Positions 1 to 10,952 of a DNA stretch of 64,000 bases are shown here, in pieces (the stretch's first letter is position 1; every line of letters begins with the position of its first letter). The stretch lies in NCBI RefSeq assembly GCF_028613635.1, contig NZ_JAQRMY010000003.1, positions 260,787-324,786 on the forward strand, written 5' to 3'. The notes beneath the pieces were generated by a model. That model had not been told where the DNA came from. It saw nothing but the letters and a program-made list of their open reading frames with translations, and did not search any database. This stretch comes from Devosia sp. ZB163. Its GTDB lineage: Bacteria; Pseudomonadota; Alphaproteobacteria; Rhizobiales; Devosiaceae. The translations under genes and the position numbers were made by a program.

Positions 1-1038
1 GAGCCCGATTTCGCAGCCTGGCGCGCGGCTACGGTCGATGCGCTGGTGATGGGTTCGGTGGAGCGCGGCGCGGAAGTATCGTCGCAGGTCCGCGTCTGGG
101 ACACCCAGGCTTCGGCGCAGGTGGTCGGCAAGTCCTATCGCACGGATGCGCAAAACTACCGCCGCATCGCGCACATCGTCTCAGATGCGATCTATTCCGC
201 CCTTTCCGGCGGCACGGGCTACTTCGATACCCGCATCCTCTACGTTGCGGAGACCGGTCCCAAGGCCAACCGCGTGAAGCGCCTCGCCATCATGGACCAG
301 GATGGCTTCAACGTGCAGTATCTGAGCTCGGGCAAGGCCCTGACGCTCACGCCGCGCCTGTCGCCGGATGGTGGCTCGGTTGCCTTCACCTCCTATGAGG
401 ACGGCAATCCGCAGGTTTACGTTGCAGGCCTCGGCGGGGCCTCGAGGAAGCTGATCAATGGCGCGCCGATGTCGTTCGCGCCACGCTTCTCGCCCGATGG
501 CGGCTCGGTGGTGTTCTCGGTGTCGAACGGCGGCACGACCAACGTCTATGCGGCCGGTGTCGGCGGCGGCAATCCCACCCAGCTCACCAGCGGTGCGGCG
601 ATCGATACCTCGCCCTGCTATTCACCCGATGGCTCGCGCATCGTATTCGAGAGCGATCGGGGCGGCAGCCCGCAGCTCTACATCATGGGCGCGGGCGGCG
701 GCGGGGCGCAGCGTGTCTCCTATGGCGAAGGCATCTATTCCACGCCGGTCTGGTCGCCGCAGGGCGATCTCATCGCCTATACACGCCAGTCGGGCGGCCA
801 GTTCCACATCGGCATCATGAAGCCCGACGGGTCGGGCGAGCGTATCCTGTCGTCCTCGGGCCAGGTTCAGGAAGGTCCGACCTGGGCTCCGAACGGCCGC
901 GTCATCGGTTTCTTCCGCGAACCTGGCGGCGATGCTGGCCCGAGCCTGCACTCGATCGACATCTGGGGCCGCAACGAGCAGAACCTCGCCACCGAATCCT
1001 TCGCGTCCGACCCGAGCTGGTCGCCGCTCAGGGGGTAA
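1..1038 (+). CDS. tolB: Tol-Pal system protein TolB, 5' truncated by the window edge
   Basis: The reading frame is open from base 1, so the gene starts outside the window; 345 C-terminal codons are present. TolB is a periplasmic beta-propeller that binds Pal and the TolA/TolQ/TolR complex and helps outer-membrane constriction at division. Five propeller blades are visible through repeated SPDG-type motifs (LSPDGGSVAF, FSPDGGSVVF, YSPDGSRIVF, WSPQGDLIAY, WAPNGRVIGF), each followed by a short Y-hydrophobic strand. The leading part is the end of the N-terminal domain. It is followed by pal and cpoB on the same strand, the conserved Tol-Pal order. Family assignment is secure; the N-terminal signal peptide cannot be seen. 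Confidence 0.95.
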   Translation, partial: EPDFAAWRAATVDALVMGSVERGAEVSSQVRVWDTQASAQVVGKSYRTDAQNYRRIAHIVSDAIYSALSGGTGYFDTRILYVAETGPKANRVKRLAIMDQDGFNVQYLSSGKALTLTPRLSPDGGSVAFTSYEDGNPQVYVAGLGGASRKLINGAPMSFAPRFSPDGGSVVFSVSNGGTTNVYAAGVGGGNPTQLTSGAAIDTSPCYSPDGSRIVFESDRGGSPQLYIMGAGGGGAQRVSYGEGIYSTPVWSPQGDLIAYTRQSGGQFHIGIMKPDGSGERILSSSGQVQEGPTWAPNGRVIGFFREPGGDAGPSLHSIDIWGRNEQNLATESFASDPSWSPLRG

Positions 1039-1391
1039 CAGCCCCGGAAGTAACGGCATGGAGACTGGTGGCTGCTCGGCCGCCGGCTGCTGTGCAGCGC
1101 CTTCCCTCCAGACGGAATCATGAAGCCAGTCGCGGTGCGATCATCGCGGCTGCCAGGGGTGGTCTATTGAAGTCGACGGCCGGGCAACACGTACGAGAAC
1201 GTTAGCATCCTCCACCGGCTCATCACCGATTTGTGGCCGTGTCCTCCTGGCAACACCCACGGAGAAGCCCGGAATCTGGTCACATTCGTGCCCCAATGAC
1301 CAAGAATTAACCAAGCGCGACAACCCCGGCTTAACATTACCGGCGGTATAAATTCGCCAATCAAATTCGTCCGACTAGGAGACAAAACCGG
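1039..1391 (+). other. tolB-pal intergenic region (353 bp)
   Basis: No convincing gene is seen here: the short open frames have no ribosome site and no family resemblance. The last 80 bases turn AT-rich (TATAAA at 1347-1352, TTAACA at 1331-1336), which suggests a separate pal promoter. The spacing does not give a clean -35/-10 pair. No terminator-like hairpin with a T-run follows tolB. Confidence 0.4.
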
Positions 1392-1883
1392 ATGCGTTCT
1401 GTAACGCCCCTTACTGCCGTATTGCGCGCTGCCGCGCTGGTGGTTCTCGTGGTCGCCGTAGCGGCCTGTTCGCGCAATGGTGCTGGCGGTACCGGCGTAG
1501 GTAACCTCGGCCCGGGCGGCGGTGCTCCCGGCAGCCAGCAGGAATTCCTCGTTTCCGTCGGCGATCGCGTGTTCTTCGAGACCGATTCCTCGAACCTCAC
1601 GCCCACTGCCGTGGCCACCCTCGACAAGCAGGCGCAGTGGCTAAACCGTTATACCAACTACCGTATCATGATCGAAGGTCATGCCGACGAGCGTGGTACC
1701 CGCGAGTACAATATCGCGCTGGGCGCACGTCGCGGTTCGATCGTTGTGAACTACCTGGTGTCGAAGGGCGTCGACCAGCGCCGCATCACCACCAAGTCGT
1801 TCGGCAAGGAACGTCCTGTGGCCATCTGCAATGATATTTCGTGCTGGTCACAAAACCGCCGTGCTGTGACGGTCGTACAATAG
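1392..1883 (+). CDS. pal: Peptidoglycan-associated lipoprotein Pal
   Basis: 163 residues. An N-terminal signal with hydrophobic core ends in a relaxed lipobox, VAAC, with Cys26 as the lipidated residue. A Gly-rich linker (about 27-50) leads to an OmpA C-terminal peptidoglycan-binding domain, with the hallmark EGHADERGTREYN and a final QNRRAVTVV. The expected role is an outer-membrane lipoprotein that binds diaminopimelate peptidoglycan and TolB, keeping the envelope layers together. AGGAG lies 11 bases before the ATG. The gene sits between tolB and cpoB, as usual, with a strong terminator about 90 bases downstream, so cpoB probably has its own promoter. Confidence 0.96.
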   Translation: MRSVTPLTAVLRAAALVVLVVAVAACSRNGAGGTGVGNLGPGGGAPGSQQEFLVSVGDRVFFETDSSNLTPTAVATLDKQAQWLNRYTNYRIMIEGHADERGTREYNIALGARRGSIVVNYLVSKGVDQRRITTKSFGKERPVAICNDISCWSQNRRAVTVVQ

Positions 1884-1969
1884 GTCGAGCGGGCTTCGGG
1901 GCGGGGCGCTGCTCATTCAGCGGCGCATTTCCCGTGCGTAATCCCCGAAGTTTGTTCGCTGGAGGCAAG

Positions 1970-2010
1970 AGCGCCGGGCGCCGCGTTGTTGGGCCCGGCG
2001 CTTTCTTTTT
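1970..2010 (+). terminator. Rho-independent terminator after pal
   Basis: A perfect 9-bp stem AGCGCCGGG/CCCGGCGCT (1970-1978 with 1994-2002) is followed by TTCTTTTTG. It lies between pal and cpoB. Confidence 0.85.
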
Positions 2011-2076
2011 GTCGAAATCTTGCGCTAATCCAATGCTGTGCAGAAATTGGCCTGCTCAGACCCCGATGGAGCATCG

Positions 2077-3138
2077 ATGCTGAAACTCCCTCCCATCCGC
2101 GGATCGGCCGTCGTCCGGCCCGCGCTTTTGGCCACTTTGTTCACGGCCGTAGCGATGCCTGCGCTTGCCGCCGGCGGCGATTTTGCGCTCACCCCTGACG
2201 CATCGGCGTCGCGGCCGGTGGCGGAAACGCGCATCCATGTGGCGCAGAACCAGCAGAACACGGCCCAGCTGCTCGTGCGTATCCAGGATCTCGAGAACCT
2301 GATCCGCACGCTCACGGGTCGGATCGAGGGGCTGGAGTTCCAGCTCACCCAGATGCAGACGCAGCTCGCCAAGCAGGCCGAGGACAACGAATTCCGGTTC
2401 CAGGAACTGGAAGGCGGTGCTGGGGGAAAACGACAGGCGGCAGCGCCAACTGACGGCGCGACGCCGTCCGATACGCTGCCGCAGACCCCGGCCCAGCAAG
2501 CACCTGTCGTCGCCGCAACGCCGGAGCAGCCGGCCGCGGGAGCGCCGCAGGATGACCTTCCCCTCGTCGATCTCGGCGATGGCGAACCCATGGACGGCGA
2601 GCCCATGCACGGTGACGTGGGCGATTCGGCCGATCCCCTGCTCAGGGGCGGTGTCGACCAGCTCGGCGCCTTGCCGGACGACCTGAGCCTCGACAGCGGA
2701 CGTCCGCTCGACCTGTCCCTCGATGGAGGCCCCATCTCCAGCGGCGATGCCAAGGCGCAGTACGATGCGGGCTATGACGCCATTACCCGTGGCGACTATG
2801 CCTTTGCCGAGGATCAGTTCGGCCAGTTCGTGGCGCTGTATCCCGACGATCCGCTTACGCCCGACGCGATCAACTGGCTCGGTGAAGCGCTGATCCAGCG
2901 TGGTGCCTTCACCGACGCCGCACAGGTCCTCGCGGACGGCTACACCAAGCATCGCGAGAGCAAGCGCGCACCGGACATGATGCTCAAACTGGGCGTGGCG
3001 CTGGTTGGTGCCGACCAGGTGGATGTCGGCTGCCGGACCTTCTTCACGCTCAAGCAGCGGTACCGCGATCTGTCCCCCGCCTTTCAGAAGCGGCTCGACG
3101 AGGAGCAGCAGAAGGCGAAATGTCCCGTGACCAACTGA
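2077..3138 (+). CDS. cpoB: Tol-Pal accessory protein CpoB (YbgF)
   Basis: 353 residues from ATG 2077. I chose this start over a frame-open codon at 2038 because it puts a signal peptide (MLKLPPIRGSAVV... to ALAAGG) at the N-terminus. A coiled-coil segment rich in Gln/Leu follows (about residues 50-110: QDLENLIRTLTGRIEGLEFQLTQMQTQLAK is typical of the YbgF trimerisation helix). Then come an acidic, Pro-rich low-complexity linker and C-terminal TPR repeats (about 225-345, AQYDAGYDAITRGDYAFAEDQF). CpoB couples Tol action to PBP1B-dependent peptidoglycan synthesis. The last 19 bases overlap the start of tilS in another frame, implying translational coupling. Confidence 0.93.
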   Translation: MLKLPPIRGSAVVRPALLATLFTAVAMPALAAGGDFALTPDASASRPVAETRIHVAQNQQNTAQLLVRIQDLENLIRTLTGRIEGLEFQLTQMQTQLAKQAEDNEFRFQELEGGAGGKRQAAAPTDGATPSDTLPQTPAQQAPVVAATPEQPAAGAPQDDLPLVDLGDGEPMDGEPMHGDVGDSADPLLRGGVDQLGALPDDLSLDSGRPLDLSLDGGPISSGDAKAQYDAGYDAITRGDYAFAEDQFGQFVALYPDDPLTPDAINWLGEALIQRGAFTDAAQVLADGYTKHRESKRAPDMMLKLGVALVGADQVDVGCRTFFTLKQRYRDLSPAFQKRLDEEQQKAKCPVTN

Positions 3139-4130
3139 TCGACAGCGAGGCGGTCTTCGCCCCGCTGTCCCAGTTCCGCCGTATCGGGCTCGCCGTCTCC
3201 GGCGGGCCCGACAGCCTGGCCCTGATGCTGCTGGCCGCCGACTACGCGCGGACACACGACCAGCATGGTCGCTTCACGGTCTATTCCGTCGATCACGGTC
3301 TGCGACCGGAAGCGGCCGATGAGGTCAGGTTCGTCGTCGAGACCGCCGGTCGACTCGGTTTCGCCGCCCGGGGCCTGCGCTGGGAAGGCGAAAAGCCCAC
3401 CACAGCCGGCCAGCAGGCGGCGCGTCAGGCGCGCTACGCCCTCATCGCGGCCGCCATGGCTGAGGATAGCGCCGAGATTCTCGTCACCGCCCACCACCTG
3501 GGCGACCAGTCCGAGACGGTGGTGATGCGGCTTGCCCATGGCAGCGGCGTCGAGGGCCTGCGTGGCATGGACTATTTCGCCAAGGTGGCGGGGTTGGCCA
3601 TCTGCCGGCCGCTGCTCGGGGTCGATCCGGCCGATCTCGCGGCCCTCGTCGCCGCCGCCGGGCTTACACCGGTCTTCGATCCCAGCAACAAGGACACCGA
3701 CTACGAGCGCGTGCGCTGGCGCCAGATGCTGCCGCAGCTGGCGGCACTCGGCCTCGATCCGCGGCGCCTCTCGCGCTTTGCCGATCGCATGCGAGATGCC
3801 GACGAGGCCATCACAGCCATGGCCACCACGATCGGGGTCGAGGAAACGCCTGGCGCGGCCAGCCTTCAGCGCCAGGCGCTCATCGACGCGCCCCGTGCTG
3901 TTGCGATCCGAGCCATGGCGAACCTGCTGCGGCAGGTTGGCGGAGCACGCAAGCCGCATGACCTCGCGCCAGTCGAGGCGCTCACAGATCGGTTACGAGC
4001 CGAGGTAGCCCTGAAGCGGACAAGTTTGCATGGTTGTCTGGTGTCCAGTGATGGCACGACAATCGTCGTGGCGCGGGAACCAGGCCGTTCAGGCAAGGTT
4101 CAAAGCCGCAGGGATACGGCGGCCCCGTGA
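3120..4130 (+). CDS. tilS: tRNA(Ile)-lysidine synthase TilS
   Basis: 336 residues. TilS ligates lysine to C34 of tRNA-Ile(CAU), changing its codon reading from AUG to AUA. The N-type ATP pyrophosphatase P-loop SGGPDS is at residues 27-32, followed by DHGLRPEA and the conserved ARQARY and TAHHLGDQSETV blocks of the catalytic domain. Enterobacterial TilS is about 430 residues with extra C-terminal domains. This copy ends soon after the helical domain and looks like the short form, with no visible frameshift remnant downstream. The start overlaps cpoB by 19 bp. ftsH follows after 138 bp, a widespread alphaproteobacterial arrangement. Confidence 0.93.
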   Translation: MSRDQLIDSEAVFAPLSQFRRIGLAVSGGPDSLALMLLAADYARTHDQHGRFTVYSVDHGLRPEAADEVRFVVETAGRLGFAARGLRWEGEKPTTAGQQAARQARYALIAAAMAEDSAEILVTAHHLGDQSETVVMRLAHGSGVEGLRGMDYFAKVAGLAICRPLLGVDPADLAALVAAAGLTPVFDPSNKDTDYERVRWRQMLPQLAALGLDPRRLSRFADRMRDADEAITAMATTIGVEETPGAASLQRQALIDAPRAVAIRAMANLLRQVGGARKPHDLAPVEALTDRLRAEVALKRTSLHGCLVSSDGTTIVVAREPGRSGKVQSRRDTAAP

Positions 4131-4195
4131 CGTGGAATTAACCGGAAGAGAGCAAGCTGGCTCGACTTTCCGGCCAAACCGCCGCACCAGTCTAC

Positions 4196-4224
4196 CTTGT
4201 AAGGCACTAGGGCGACGCCTACAT
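4196..4224 (+). promoter_or_regulatory. Heat-shock (RpoH-type) promoter-like sequence upstream of ftsH
   Basis: CTTG at 4196-4199, an 18-base spacer and CCTACAT at 4218-4224 fit the RpoH pattern CTTG-N17/18-CYTATNT with one mismatch in the -10 element. It sits 45 bases before ftsH, whose E. coli counterpart is under sigma-32 control. An inverted repeat AGGGCGA/TCGCCCT (4209-4215, 4225-4231) overlaps it. The assignment is by motif only. Confidence 0.45.
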
Positions 4225-4268
4225 TCGCCCTAACTTCCCGGCCCCCTTCCGGCCGGCTTCAGGACAGG

Positions 4269-6203
<1,935 letters not shown>

Positions 6204-6221
6204 CACCAGCCAAGATCCCAC

Positions 6222-6252
6222 AAGGGCCGCTCCAAAAGAGCGGCCCTTTCGT
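6222..6252 (+). terminator. Rho-independent terminator after ftsH
   Basis: A perfect 11-bp stem (6222-6232 with 6238-6248, AAGGGCCGCTC and its complement) with a 5-base loop is followed by TCGTTT. Confidence 0.9.
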
Positions 6253-6438
6253 TTAGCAGGCCCACGGCTGCCTACATGGCCTCAGTGATTGCCGGTGGCG
6301 CCGTCGCCACACTTGCGAGGTCGCCCGCAGGGTAGCCCCAATCCCGCCCGTATTTGCCGGTTAACGAAACGGCACTATCTCTTTCGTATGTTGGGACCTC
6401 GGCGCTAGAACTGTGCCTAGATCCATCTGAGGGCTCTC

Positions 6439-7782
6439 ATGGCGCGCAAGTATTTCGGCACGGACGGCATTCGTGGGCTGGCGAATGGGGACAAGCTGAC
6501 GCCGGAACTCGCCATGAAGGTCGGCATGGCCGCGGGCCTCAAGTTCGTCAACGGCGACCATCGCAACCGGGTGGTGATCGGCAAGGACACGCGGCGCTCG
6601 GGCTATATGCTGGAGAGCGCGCTTACCGCAGGCTTCACAGCGGTGGGGATGGACGTCTATCTCCTCGGGCCAATGCCGACGCCGGCCGTCGCCATGCTGA
6701 CTCGCTCGCTGCGCGCAGACCTCGGCGTGATGATCTCGGCCTCGCACAATCCGTTCGAGGACAACGGGATCAAGCTGTTCCGCAGCGACGGCTACAAGCT
6801 CTCCGATGCGCTCGAGGATGATATCGAGCGTCTGATCGATTCCAACATGCTGAGTGCCCTGAGCAAGGGCCGGGACATCGGGCGCGCCCATCGCGACGAG
6901 GCGGCGCAGACGCGCTACATCGAATACGCCAAGCGCACGCTGCCCAAGAATGTCGACCTCACCGGCCTGCGCGTGGTGCTCGATTGCGCCAACGGCGCCG
7001 CCTACAAGGTTGCGCCTACGGCTCTGTGGGAGCTGGGCGCGGAGGTGTTCACCATCGGCGTCGAGCCGGATGGCTTCAACATCAACGACAAGGTCGGCTC
7101 GACTGCACCCGAGGCGCTGATCGCCAAGGTCAGGGAGCTGCGCGCCGATATCGGCATCGCTCTCGATGGTGACGCCGACCGGGTGATCATCGTCGACGAG
7201 AAGGGCGACATCGTCGATGGCGACCAGTTCATGGCGGTGATTGCACAGTCCTGGCACGCGCGCGGCGACCTGCGCGGGGGCGGGCTCGTTGCCACGGTGA
7301 TGAGCAATCTGGGTCTCGAGCGTTACTTGGGCGGTATCGGGCTCAGCCTCGAGCGGACCCAGGTGGGTGACCGCTATGTGCTCGAAGCCATGCGGGCCAA
7401 GGGCTTCAATGTCGGCGGCGAACAGTCCGGCCACATCATCCTTTCCGATTTCACCACGACCGGCGACGGTCTCATTGCCGGGCTGCAGCTCCTGGCCGTG
7501 GCCAAGCAGGCGGGCAAGCCGGTGTCCGATGTCTGCCGCCGTTTCGACAAGGTGCCGCAACTGCTGCAGTCGGTGCGCTACAAGGACGGCAAACCCCTGG
7601 AGCACAAGCTGGTCCAGCAGGCGATCAAGGAGAGCGAGGCCCGGCTCGGTGGATCCGGCCGCCTCGTCATCCGCGCGTCGGGCACCGAGCCTGTGATCCG
7701 GGTGATGGCCGAGAGCGACGACGAGGGGCTGGTTGCGGCGATCGTCAGCGAGATCACGGCGACGATCAACAAAGTGGCCTGA
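6439..7782 (+). CDS. glmM: Phosphoglucosamine mutase GlmM
   Basis: 447 residues, the normal family length. It converts glucosamine-6-phosphate to glucosamine-1-phosphate on the way to UDP-GlcNAc for peptidoglycan and LPS. The N-terminus [11 protein letters not shown] is diagnostic. The phosphoserine loop ISASHNP places the catalytic Ser at residue 102, as in E. coli GlmM. The metal-binding loop DGDADRV, the sugar-binding loop GGEQSGH and the C-terminal phosphate-binding [12 protein letters not shown] are all present. The neighbouring ftsH-glmM order is conserved in proteobacteria. The ftsH terminator between them suggests an independent promoter in the 235-bp gap. Confidence 0.97.
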   Translation: MARKYFGTDGIRGLANGDKLTPELAMKVGMAAGLKFVNGDHRNRVVIGKDTRRSGYMLESALTAGFTAVGMDVYLLGPMPTPAVAMLTRSLRADLGVMISASHNPFEDNGIKLFRSDGYKLSDALEDDIERLIDSNMLSALSKGRDIGRAHRDEAAQTRYIEYAKRTLPKNVDLTGLRVVLDCANGAAYKVAPTALWELGAEVFTIGVEPDGFNINDKVGSTAPEALIAKVRELRADIGIALDGDADRVIIVDEKGDIVDGDQFMAVIAQSWHARGDLRGGGLVATVMSNLGLERYLGGIGLSLERTQVGDRYVLEAMRAKGFNVGGEQSGHIILSDFTTTGDGLIAGLQLLAVAKQAGKPVSDVCRRFDKVPQLLQSVRYKDGKPLEHKLVQQAIKESEARLGGSGRLVIRASGTEPVIRVMAESDDEGLVAAIVSEITATINKVA

Positions 7783-8146
7783 GAGCAGTTTCTGCGTACT
7801 GCCAAGTTACTGACTTGGCTTGTATTACTCCCATCTGTGTGCGGTCTCGTACCAAGGCTGCCTAACGATGGCATCACGCTCCGGCAACGGACGGGCGCGC
7901 CTTGATGGGGCGTGTCTTCCAAGTCGGGGGCACGGAGGCAATGGGGCCCTGGCTGTCGCGACCACAGCTGGGGTTCTCCGCTTTTTGGGTCGGGCCAAGT
8001 AATCGTCGGCCAGGGTGCAAGAGTTCGTTAACACTCCCGCTTCAGCCCGTATTAGGGATATCCGTTAGGGTTAAACGTACTTTAAGAAGTACTACGCATA
8101 GTTGTCCGCACTCGACTGACGTCGACGTGGCAACAAGGACGTACTC
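7783..8146 (+). other. glmM-to-porin intergenic region (364 bp)
   Basis: No gene can be supported here. A stem GCCAAGT/ACTTGGC (7801-7807, 7813-7819) followed by TTGTATT is a weak candidate glmM terminator. Near the next gene lies an inverted repeat GTACTT-TAAG-AAGTAC (8077-8092) in AT-rich sequence, where the promoter of the outer-membrane protein is expected. It could be a regulator site or part of the leader. Confidence 0.4.
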
Positions 8147-8887
8147 ATGCGCAAGATTTTTGCTTCAGTGGTGGTGGCAGGAGCCGCGCTGCTGACTGTT
8201 GGCTCCGCCGCTGCAGCCGACATGCCCGAATACCCCGACATCCCGGAAGTGGATTACGACATCGGTGGCTCGTTCTACCTGCGCGGCAGCGCGGCGCTGA
8301 ACTGGCACTGGGGTGGGGAGCTGAACCATCCGCTCGCGAGCGAGACCTGGGAATACACCGAGTACGGCTACGGCTACAGCTGGGGCGCGGGCTTCGGCTA
8401 CGAGACCGGCACTGGCCTCCGCTTCGACGGCACGATCGACTCGGTCGAGACCACCGGCCTCAAGATCACCAAGGCCGGCATGCCCGACCCGGATGCAAAC
8501 GGCGACTACACGCTGATGCTGCGCTCGACGGTTGCACTCGCCAACGTCTACTACGATTTCGGCCTCGGCGGTGACTGGGGCTACTCGTCCGGCTCCGGCG
8601 GCGCCTTCGGCTATGTCGGCGCCGGTCTCGGCGCGGCCTGGAACCACTCCGAGGTCAACGCCCCCGTCAACAATCCGGTCCCCACCGGTACCAATGTCAG
8701 CGTTGCGGGCGCCCTCATGGCCGGCGTCGGCTACGACATGGGCACCTGGGTCGCCGATCTTGGCTACCGCGCCCTCTACATCGACCAGGTCAGCAACGCC
8801 CCCACCGCGGACGCCGACCTCTACTACGAGGCCGACAACAACTGGATCCATGAAGTTCGCGGCACCGTCCGCTATCGCTTCAACTAA
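8147..8887 (+). CDS. Outer-membrane beta-barrel protein, Omp25/Omp31-like
   Basis: 246 residues. A clear signal peptide (about 1-24, cleavage near AAAA/DMPEY) is followed by alternating aromatic/Gly strands (FYLRGSAALNWHWGG, YGYGYSWGAGFGYETG, FGYVGAGLGAAWNHS, WVADLGYRALYID). The end IHEVRGTVRYRFN has an aromatic near the C-terminus, as BAM-assembled barrels need. An eight-stranded barrel of the rhizobial Omp25/31 or PF13505 type is the best fit. The specific function is unknown; such proteins give structural or adhesion roles. AAGGA precedes the ATG. The gene stands alone with its own strong terminator, consistent with a highly expressed monocistronic unit. Confidence 0.8.
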   Translation: MRKIFASVVVAGAALLTVGSAAAADMPEYPDIPEVDYDIGGSFYLRGSAALNWHWGGELNHPLASETWEYTEYGYGYSWGAGFGYETGTGLRFDGTIDSVETTGLKITKAGMPDPDANGDYTLMLRSTVALANVYYDFGLGGDWGYSSGSGGAFGYVGAGLGAAWNHSEVNAPVNNPVPTGTNVSVAGALMAGVGYDMGTWVADLGYRALYIDQVSNAPTADADLYYEADNNWIHEVRGTVRYRFN

Positions 8888-8916
8888 CCAGCCGCGATTG
8901 ACAGCAGTCTTCATTG

Positions 8917-8948
8917 GAACGGCGCCCAGAAGGGCGCCGTTCTGCTTT
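8917..8948 (+). terminator. Rho-independent terminator after the porin gene
   Basis: A perfect 11-bp stem (8917-8927 with 8932-8942, GAACGGCGCCC and its complement) with tetraloop AGAA is followed by TGCTTT. Confidence 0.88.
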
Positions 8949-9018
8949 GCGCCGCCAGGCCGGCTTGCTCACACGGGGGCACCTCGACCGACTCGGCCCG
9001 GGCAGCTACACCCACTGC

Positions 9019-9711
9019 ATGCGTCCACCCGCCATCACCATCGAAGATCGTACGCTTGCTCGCGCCGATATCGTTGCCCTTCAAGGCGATGATCCGGTTC
9101 GTCTCGTCGGATGCGCCCTTGACGAAACCAAGCTCTCCGATCTCGATTTCACCGGCTGGGTATTCGAGCGCTGCAGCCTTGCGCGCGCGGACCTCGGCAA
9201 CGCCGTGCTTGAGTTCAGCCGCTGGCTTAACTGCCGCGGGGCGTTCGCGCTGTTTCGCGGCGCCAATCTCGAGGATGCGGTGTTCCGGTCGTCGGACTTC
9301 AACAACGCGAGCTTTCGGGCGGCGACGCTCTCTTCGGCCGCATTCGAGGACTGCAAGCTCACGGGCTGCGATCTCACCGACGCCAAGTCGATGGATGTGC
9401 GCTTCACCAATACTCTGCTGGTCTCGGCCAAGCTCCCCGAGTTCAACTTCCGCAAGGACAAGCTGGTCGGCGTCGATCTCAGCTCGGCCGAACTCGTCAA
9501 ATGTGATTTCCGCGAAGCGACGTTCGAGAACTGCAGTCTGCGCGAAGCCAATATCGATCAGGCGCGTTTTCAGGACGCGGACCTGCGCGGGGCCGATCTC
9601 GGCGGGTTGTCGATCCTCGCGCAGGCGGGCCGCTTCAAGGGTGCCGTCGTGTCGGCGGCTCAGGCCGAACTGATCCTCAGTCAGACGGGACTAAAGGTGC
9701 GAGCGCGGTAG
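9019..9711 (+). CDS. Pentapeptide-repeat protein, Qnr-like shape
   Basis: 230 residues from ATG 9019. The upstream open frame runs through a terminator hairpin, so it is not used. Repeats of the A(D/N)LXX type run from about residue 35 to 210 (DLDFTGWVF, ANLEDAVFRSSDFNNASF, CDFREATFENCSLREANIDQARFQDADLRGADL), predicting a right-handed quadrilateral beta-helix. Length and the C-terminal helix QAELILSQTGLKV resemble Qnr/MfpA-type DNA mimics that protect DNA gyrase. A gyrase role is inference; other pentapeptide proteins have different jobs. Its 3' end overlaps the convergent ycaQ-like gene by 35 bp. The ribosome site before 9019 is weak. Confidence 0.75.
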   Translation: MRPPAITIEDRTLARADIVALQGDDPVRLVGCALDETKLSDLDFTGWVFERCSLARADLGNAVLEFSRWLNCRGAFALFRGANLEDAVFRSSDFNNASFRAATLSSAAFEDCKLTGCDLTDAKSMDVRFTNTLLVSAKLPEFNFRKDKLVGVDLSSAELVKCDFREATFENCSLREANIDQARFQDADLRGADLGGLSILAQAGRFKGAVVSAAQAELILSQTGLKVRAR

Positions 9712-10906
9712 CGCCCACCGATTTGTCGGACGAGGCGATATCCAGTGCGGGTGCGGTAGACTCGTTGCTGGCGAGCTGGAACCGCTCGAACCGGCCAAGT
9801 TCCTCCTCAACCATCGCCTTGTGCTCGGCGGCGTTGCCTTTGCCGACCCAGTGCCAGGACTGGATCAGCATCTTGCCGGCCGCACGGTCGGTCTTCAGGT
9901 CCTGCGCCGCAACGATCTCGTCCCCCGCCAGCACCGGCAGGGTGAAGTAGCCGAACTTGCGCTTGGCCTTGGGAACGTAGGCCTCGAACACATGGTCGTA
10001 GCCGAAGAACAGGCTCAGCCGGCGGCGCTGGATGATCAGCGGGTCGAACGGCGAGAGGATGTGGACGAGGGGAGGACCCTGCGGCTCGGGTGGCTCAAGT
10101 GCTTCGGGGCGGGCGTAGTGGATCGTCGGGTCATCGCCAACCGTCACCGGCACCAGCTTCTTCGTCCGCACCCGCGTCTCGATCAGTTTGGCGATGCCGG
10201 GAGTGAAGCGGAGCTTGGGGTGCATCACCGATGGGCCGCTGATCAGGCCCTGCGCGGTGAGGGCCCGATCGACCAGGTGCTCGTCGATCTGCCGCTCGGT
10301 AGCGGCGCGCGGGCGCGGAGGCCAGCCGAAATGGCGGTCGATCAGCTCGTAGGTCTTCACCATGCCGTTGCGCTCGGAAATGGTGAGTTCGCCCGAGTAG
10401 AACCCGTACTGGAGTACGCGCTTGGATGGCTTGCGACTGGCCCAGGGATGATCCTTCTCGACCAGTTCGTCGTCCTCGATATCGCGGATCGAGATGGCGC
10501 CGTCCTTCCTGATCTGGCGCAGGAGGCGTTTCAGGTCGTTGGGATCGGCATCGGCGTACCAGCGAAGCGGCTCGGAACGGTGCTGCCGCATCTCGTCGAG
10601 ATAGAACGGCATGTCGCGCAGAGGCACGTAGGCGAGGGCGTGGGTCCAATACTCGAAGATGGACTTGTCCTTCGACTGCGCATGCGCGAGGTCGGCGCGG
10701 CGGTAGTTCGGGATGCGCGAGAACAGGATGTGGTGGTGGGCGCGCTCGATCACGTTGATCGTGTCGATCTGCACGTAGCCCAGGTGTTCGATCGCGGCCT
10801 GCGTCGCCGTCGGCCCGGCGCCGAAGGGCTGGCGTTCGTCGAGCCGCTGTGCGTGCAGCCAGACGCGGCGGGCGTGGGGGACTGTGAGGGCGACCGGTTT
10901 CTTCAT
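9677..10906 (-). CDS. ycaQ: Winged-helix DNA glycosylase of the YcaQ/AlkX family (HTH_42)
   Basis: 409 residues from ATG 10906; a TTG ten codons upstream is also open. The family has a tandem winged-helix fold and unhooks interstrand crosslinks or removes bulky alkylated bases. The YcaQ-type catalytic QxD motif is visible as VQIDTINVIERAHH (Gln46, Asp48), as are the HHHILFSRI block and the C-terminal strands LLVHILSPFDPLIIQRRRLSLFFGYD of HTH_42 proteins. The C-terminal tail after about residue 385 is Ser/Ala-rich and probably disordered. It is encoded just downstream of a helicase gene on the same strand (46-bp gap), so a small DNA-repair transcription unit is likely. Confidence 0.85.
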   Translation of the reverse strand: MKKPVALTVPHARRVWLHAQRLDERQPFGAGPTATQAAIEHLGYVQIDTINVIERAHHHILFSRIPNYRRADLAHAQSKDKSIFEYWTHALAYVPLRDMPFYLDEMRQHRSEPLRWYADADPNDLKRLLRQIRKDGAISIRDIEDDELVEKDHPWASRKPSKRVLQYGFYSGELTISERNGMVKTYELIDRHFGWPPRPRAATERQIDEHLVDRALTAQGLISGPSVMHPKLRFTPGIAKLIETRVRTKKLVPVTVGDDPTIHYARPEALEPPEPQGPPLVHILSPFDPLIIQRRRLSLFFGYDHVFEAYVPKAKRKFGYFTLPVLAGDEIVAAQDLKTDRAAGKMLIQSWHWVGKGNAAEHKAMVEEELGRFERFQLASNESTAPALDIASSDKSVGATALAPLVPSD

Positions 10907-10952
10907 GGTGACAAGCGTAACGCGGGACCCTGCCAAGGCGTGTCAGGCTTTG

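Noticed and set aside
7820-8002. Small open frame between glmM and the porin gene
   Set aside because: No ribosome site, no conserved-looking sequence, and codon use unlike neighbours.
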